Assembly (NCBI GenBank): GCA_937141995.1
Contig: CAKZQX010000150.1
Location: 1-8,381 of the forward strand
Reading direction: 5' to 3'
Source of the DNA: an uncultured Chloroflexaceae bacterium
GTDB taxonomy: Bacteria; Chloroflexota; Chloroflexia; Chloroflexales; Chloroflexaceae
DNA: 8,381 nt
The notes under the pieces were generated by a model. That model saw nothing but the letters and a program-made list of their open reading frames with translations. It was not told the DNA's origin and made no database searches. This document shows positions 6,145 through 8,381 of this stretch, one piece after another; the first letter of the stretch is position 1, and each line of letters opens with the position of its first letter. Both the position numbers and the translations under genes were made by a program.

Positions 6145-6235
6145 TACGGCATACGGCATACGGCATACGGCATACGGATTACAGCATACGGATTACGGAT
6201 TACAGCATACGGATTACGGGATACGGAATACAAGG
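6145..6235 (+). repeat. Tandem heptamer array 2 (TACGGMW-type)
   Basis: Thirteen consecutive 7-bp units in register: four TACGGCA (6145-6172), then a mixed series of TACGGAT (four copies), TACAGCA (two copies), TACGGGA and TACGGAA, with a last degenerate unit TACAAGG (6229-6235). The pattern GAT-AGCA-GAT appears twice, pointing to duplication of multi-unit blocks as well as of single units. The unit differs from that of array 1, and 25 bases separate the arrays. The last unit supplies AAGG of the uspA ribosome binding site (AAGGAG, 6232-6237), so the array runs right into the translation signal. Confidence 0.95.
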
Positions 6236-6244
6236 AGTCCGACA

Positions 6245-6661
6245 ATGTTCAAGCGCATTCTTCTGGCAACGGATGGATCACCCGTGGTTGAGCGGGAAGT
6301 GTTGTATGCGGGCCATATTGCCCGCGTCGAAACGGCGGAAATTCTGGTACTGCATGCGTACGAGCCACCGGAGCGCTACGCAAGTTATCCCGGCTACGAA
6401 GCGCTGGTCGATCAGCATCGTGTGGTAGCGCAGGCGCTGGTAGACGAGGTTGTGCAGCAGTTGCGCGAGGATGGTGTGCAGGCGCGGGGCGAGTTGCGTA
6501 CCGGCCCGGCCGCCGAGGCAATTATTGCCGCCGCCGGCGATCATAATATCGATCTGATCATTATGGGCACGCGGGGCAGCAGCAACCTGCGCGATATGCT
6601 GGGCAGCGTAAGTACGCATGTACTACGCTACGCCCACTGCCCGGTGCTGGAAGTGCCGTAA
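6245..6661 (+). CDS. Universal stress protein, UspA family
   Basis: A 138-residue single-domain Usp with an alpha/beta nucleotide-binding fold, expected to be a cytoplasmic dimer. The N-terminal strand FKRILLATDGS (2-12) carries the adenine-contacting D10. The second strand ILVLHAYEPP and the IDLIIMGTRG strand-loop (102-111) follow, and the protein ends with SVSTHVLRYAHCPVLEVP, typical of the family. The phosphate-binding loop reads G108-x2-G111-x8-G120-S121. The canonical ATP-binding Usp motif has nine residues between the second and third glycines, so the loop is one residue short; ATP binding is likely but unproven. ATG 6245 follows AAGGAG by 7 bases. It lies about 180 bases downstream of the HPF-like gene, behind two heptamer arrays, and may be co-transcribed with the hsp20-lon unit or have its own promoter; none is evident. 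Confidence 0.93.
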   Translation: MFKRILLATDGSPVVEREVLYAGHIARVETAEILVLHAYEPPERYASYPGYEALVDQHRVVAQALVDEVVQQLREDGVQARGELRTGPAAEAIIAAAGDHNIDLIIMGTRGSSNLRDMLGSVSTHVLRYAHCPVLEVP

Positions 6662-6685
6662 AGGGCAAATGAACATGTCATCTGG

Positions 6686-6730
6686 TGGCCGGCACGCCTG
6701 GCACCAAGGTATAGCCAGGCGTGCCGGCCA
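6686..6730. terminator. 17-bp perfect hairpin between convergent genes
   Basis: The arms 6686-6702 and 6714-6730 are exact inverse copies with an 11-nt loop. They lie 24 bases after the uspA stop and 29 bases before the glycosyltransferase stop, which is read from the other strand. The position suits a bidirectional terminator or an RNA 3'-end barrier. There is no U-run on either side, so it would work by structure alone. A smaller stem GAGAT-ACAC-ATCTC follows at 6742-6755. The sequence could also be a dispersed intergenic repeat. Confidence 0.6.
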
Positions 6731-6759
6731 GATAGCGAGGTGAGATACACATCTCGGGT

Positions 6760-7875
6760 TTATATTGCTGCCAGACGCTGACATATACTATCTATACTTC
6801 GGGGCCAACTCCAGCGCTGGGCTTCCTGAGCAGCTATCTGACCCTTTTGCCGGCGTTCTTCGGCGTTGGCAGCAACATGGTGTAACAAATCCACCAGGGC
6901 GGTTTCATCTGGCTCAGCCCAGCGCGCGTGCTGATAATACGGACTAAAACTATCAGTTGCACGCAGACTCCGGATCGGCAGCGGATAGCCATTCGCTTCA
7001 TTTACAAAGGTCGTTGGTCCACTCCAGTTGGTTGTAATTGCCGGTGTTCCACAGGCCATCGCCTCCAGAATTGGCATCCCCCATCCTTCCCCGCGTGTTG
7101 GCAACACAAAACAATCGGCACATTGATACAACTCAACCATTTGCTCCAATGTCAACGGTTGATTATAAATAAGAGCTACGCGCGGTGAGGGTTGGGGCAG
7201 GAATTGCGTCAGTTCTCGCACGGGATTGGCAGCAGGTACCCGGCAATCAACCTTCAGAATGAGCAGGACAGGATCGGAGGGACGAAAGGCAGCACGATAC
7301 GCCCGCAACAGAATATCCCATCCCTTGCGTGTCCCCCACTCGAACACCGAGAGAAAAAGCGTACGGTCCGTCAGATGTGTGCGCTGCTGTCCGGGATGAA
7401 AGCATGTCGTATCGACACCGAGCGGCACGACATAAATCGGGCGCTGCACGCCACTGGCACGGAAGACATCTGCCCCCCAGTCTGTTGGGGTCCAGACCTC
7501 GTCCATCTGGTTGGCCTGCTCCACCCAGGTTGCCGGCAGGCGATCAACCTCCAGCATAGTAAACCCGATGCGATACGCGCCACTGTTTTTGCTAAAACGA
7601 TCCCCATAACCATAGACCACCTGCGGCACACTCAAGGACAGTGGCAGGGTTTGCAGTTGACGAATGCGCGGATGCAACTGTCCCATCAGCACCTGTTCAT
7701 CATGATCGGCACCATGCAGGAAGAGCGGACGAACAGCAATACCGCGAGCATCCAGACCCAGCACGAGAGCGCGTGCCGAGCCGCTATACCCGGTAAGCGA
7801 TGCAAATGTAGAATGCCAGACCAGCGTGGGGACGCTGGTAGAGGGTTCTGCCAAGAACCCACTATAACTATCCAC
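6760..7875 (-). CDS. GT-B glycosyltransferase, GT4-like
   Basis: A 371-residue glycosyltransferase, probably retaining and using a nucleotide-activated sugar to build a surface polysaccharide or glycan. The N-terminal acceptor half opens with LVWHSTFASLTGYSGSARALVLGL (18-41), including the GYSG loop. It continues with WVEQANQMDEVWTPTDWGADVF (117-138) and VVPLGVDTTCFHP (149-161), the usual lead into the donor domain. The donor half holds FEWGTRKGWDILLRAY (178-193) and the EX7E motif E263-E271 in TRGEGWGMPILEAMACGTPAI. GTG 7873-7875 is preferred as the start: GAGGA lies 7 bases upstream, within the stop region of the preceding gene. The frame runs on to an ATG at 7968, but that would overlap the upstream gene by about 80 bases and lacks an SD. 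It forms a two-gene unit with the small helical protein gene. Confidence 0.9.
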   Translation of the reverse strand: MDSYSGFLAEPSTSVPTLVWHSTFASLTGYSGSARALVLGLDARGIAVRPLFLHGADHDEQVLMGQLHPRIRQLQTLPLSLSVPQVVYGYGDRFSKNSGAYRIGFTMLEVDRLPATWVEQANQMDEVWTPTDWGADVFRASGVQRPIYVVPLGVDTTCFHPGQQRTHLTDRTLFLSVFEWGTRKGWDILLRAYRAAFRPSDPVLLILKVDCRVPAANPVRELTQFLPQPSPRVALIYNQPLTLEQMVELYQCADCFVLPTRGEGWGMPILEAMACGTPAITTNWSGPTTFVNEANGYPLPIRSLRATDSFSPYYQHARWAEPDETALVDLLHHVAANAEERRQKGQIAAQEAQRWSWPRSIDSICQRLAAI

Positions 7876-7882
7876 ACAACGT

Positions 7883-7887
7883 TCCTC
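7883..7887 (-). promoter_or_regulatory. Ribosome binding site setting the glycosyltransferase start
   Basis: GAGGA on the minus strand partly overlaps the TGA stop (7886-7888) of the upstream gene and lies 7 bases before GTG 7873-7875. This implies coupled translation of the two genes. Confidence 0.7.
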
Positions 7888-8293
7888 AATCTTCAACGGT
7901 TTTATCAAGCATTGCCAGATATTCTTCAACACGGCGGCGTGCCGCGCGCTCCTGATCAAGCTGCACAATCAGGCTATCAGTCAGTCGTACCAGTGTTGCA
8001 TGAACCTGGTTTGTCTGCTGTAATTCCGGGCCAAGCAACCACCATGCCAGGCGTGTGCGCAGACGTGCAACCAGACCCTGAGCATGTTGAGGGCATATTT
8101 CCCAGCGATGATGCAGGTCAGTCAGTTGTTGTGCCAGGTACGGGTCGCCAAGAACCACATTCGTCAGGTTTGGGAGGGAAGCAGGCGGAGTTGTTGCGTG
8201 GTGCAGTGATTGTTCAATTGCTGCAAGCAGTGAGTCACAATCCTGGTGAAGATCAACCAGGAAGAGCGATGTATCTGGTTCAGAAGCAGCCAT
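7886..8293 (-). CDS. Small helical protein of unknown function, partner of the glycosyltransferase
   Basis: A 135-residue protein I do not recognise. It has no signal peptide; a short hydrophobic/aromatic stretch, RLAWWLLGPEL (81-91), could be a membrane-surface or packing helix, but it is too short to span a membrane. Residues 95-135 (NQVHATLVRLTDSLIVQLDQERAARRRVEEYLAMLDKTVED, read in pieces) have heptad-like leucine/valine spacing with charged faces, so a C-terminal coiled coil is likely. The middle segment LHHRWEICPQHAQGLVARLRTRL is rich in arginine and histidine. ATG 8293 has GAGGAG 8 bases upstream. Its stop is 10 bases before the glycosyltransferase GTG, so the two are almost certainly co-expressed. 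A scaffold or membrane-tethering partner is an inference from context only. In some glycan loci similar helical segments sit at the N-terminus of glycosyl- or methyltransferases. Confidence 0.75.
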   Translation of the reverse strand: MAASEPDTSLFLVDLHQDCDSLLAAIEQSLHHATTPPASLPNLTNVVLGDPYLAQQLTDLHHRWEICPQHAQGLVARLRTRLAWWLLGPELQQTNQVHATLVRLTDSLIVQLDQERAARRRVEEYLAMLDKTVED

Positions 8294-8348
8294 ACTGTAA
8301 TCTCCTCTGGAAGACTCCCGATCTTAAAGCTATTGCATCAGATGCCAT

Positions 8349-8379
8349 AGTATACTCAAAATATGCGGTGGGTTCTCGA
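8349..8379 (-). promoter_or_regulatory. Candidate promoter of the two-gene glycosyltransferase unit
   Basis: On the minus strand, TATACT (8349-8354) matches a -10 box well and lies 55 bases before ATG 8293. TCGAGA (8374-8379) matches four of six bases of a -35 box with a 19-base spacer, slightly long. An AT-rich stretch lies between them. It is the only promoter-like pair I can find in the 88 bases upstream of the gene. Confidence 0.35.
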
Positions 8380-8381
8380 CC

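Noticed and set aside
5884..6166. Minus-strand frames reading through the heptamer arrays with repeated peptide units (SDFRLQT)
   Set aside because: A 7-bp repeat always gives a 7-residue peptide repeat in any open frame. No start signal is present, and the frames overlap the HPF-like gene.
6071..6235. Heptamer arrays as a possible CRISPR array or iteron origin
   Set aside because: Units are directly adjacent without spacers, too short for CRISPR, and there is no Rep gene, DnaA box cluster or cas gene in the window.
7876..7968. ATG 7968 as start of the glycosyltransferase
   Set aside because: It would overlap the upstream gene by about 80 bases, lacks an SD, and adds residues outside the GT-B fold. 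GTG 7875 fits better.
471..8293. A hidden defence or toxin-antitoxin system built around the Uma2 nuclease
   Set aside because: Uma2 stands alone here, facing a propeller gene. No antitoxin, methylase, helicase or sensor partner is adjacent, and neighbours are housekeeping or stress genes.

Overview
The window looks like a piece of a GC-rich bacterial chromosome. The gene content and protein style (a LonA with a directly coupled Hsp20, YitT/DUF2179, an Uma2-family nuclease, a UspA protein, and a GT-B glycosyltransferase preceded by a small coiled-coil protein) best suggest a member of the Chloroflexota, perhaps Chloroflexales. This is inferred from protein character alone, with no marker gene to confirm it. 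Clear Shine-Dalgarno (SD) sequences (GAGGAG, AAGGAG, GAGGA) fix most gene starts.

Layout. (1) 1-257: the 3' end of a gene for a TolB/PD40-type beta-propeller protein. (2) 254-468: a non-coding MITE-like element with 14-16 bp terminal inverted repeats, nested internal palindromes and a flanking 8-bp direct repeat. It sits exactly between the stop codons of two convergent genes. (3) 471-980 (-): an Uma2-family endonuclease-like protein. (4) 981-1236: intergenic, with a pair of inverted REP-like repeats. (5) 1237-2241 (-): a YitT/DUF2179 membrane protein. (6) 2242-2908: a 667-bp non-coding divergent control region with several dyads and one sequence resembling the MITE terminus. (7) 2909-6661 (+): a stress or protein-quality-control cluster of Hsp20, Lon, a short HPF/RaiA-like ribosome-hibernation protein and UspA. 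(8) 6067-6244: inside that cluster, two adjacent but different 7-bp tandem repeat arrays before uspA. (9) 6662-6759: a strong hairpin between convergent transcription units. (10) 6760-8293 (-): a two-gene unit of a small uncharacterised helical protein and a family-4-like glycosyltransferase, with a candidate promoter at the window's right edge.

How the genes fit together. Hsp20 (holdase) and Lon (ATP-dependent protease) overlap by 4 bases and are probably translationally coupled. The HPF-like gene follows 60 bp after lon, and uspA lies about 180 bp further on behind the repeat arrays. Together they would hold aggregating proteins, degrade damaged ones, silence ribosomes and run a nucleotide-binding stress response. 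The other genes (Uma2, YitT, glycosyltransferase pair) show no clear functional link to this module. I see no phage, CRISPR, toxin-antitoxin or other defence system, and no tRNA or rRNA. The least ordinary features are the MITE-like element with its reconstructable empty site and the double heptamer array.
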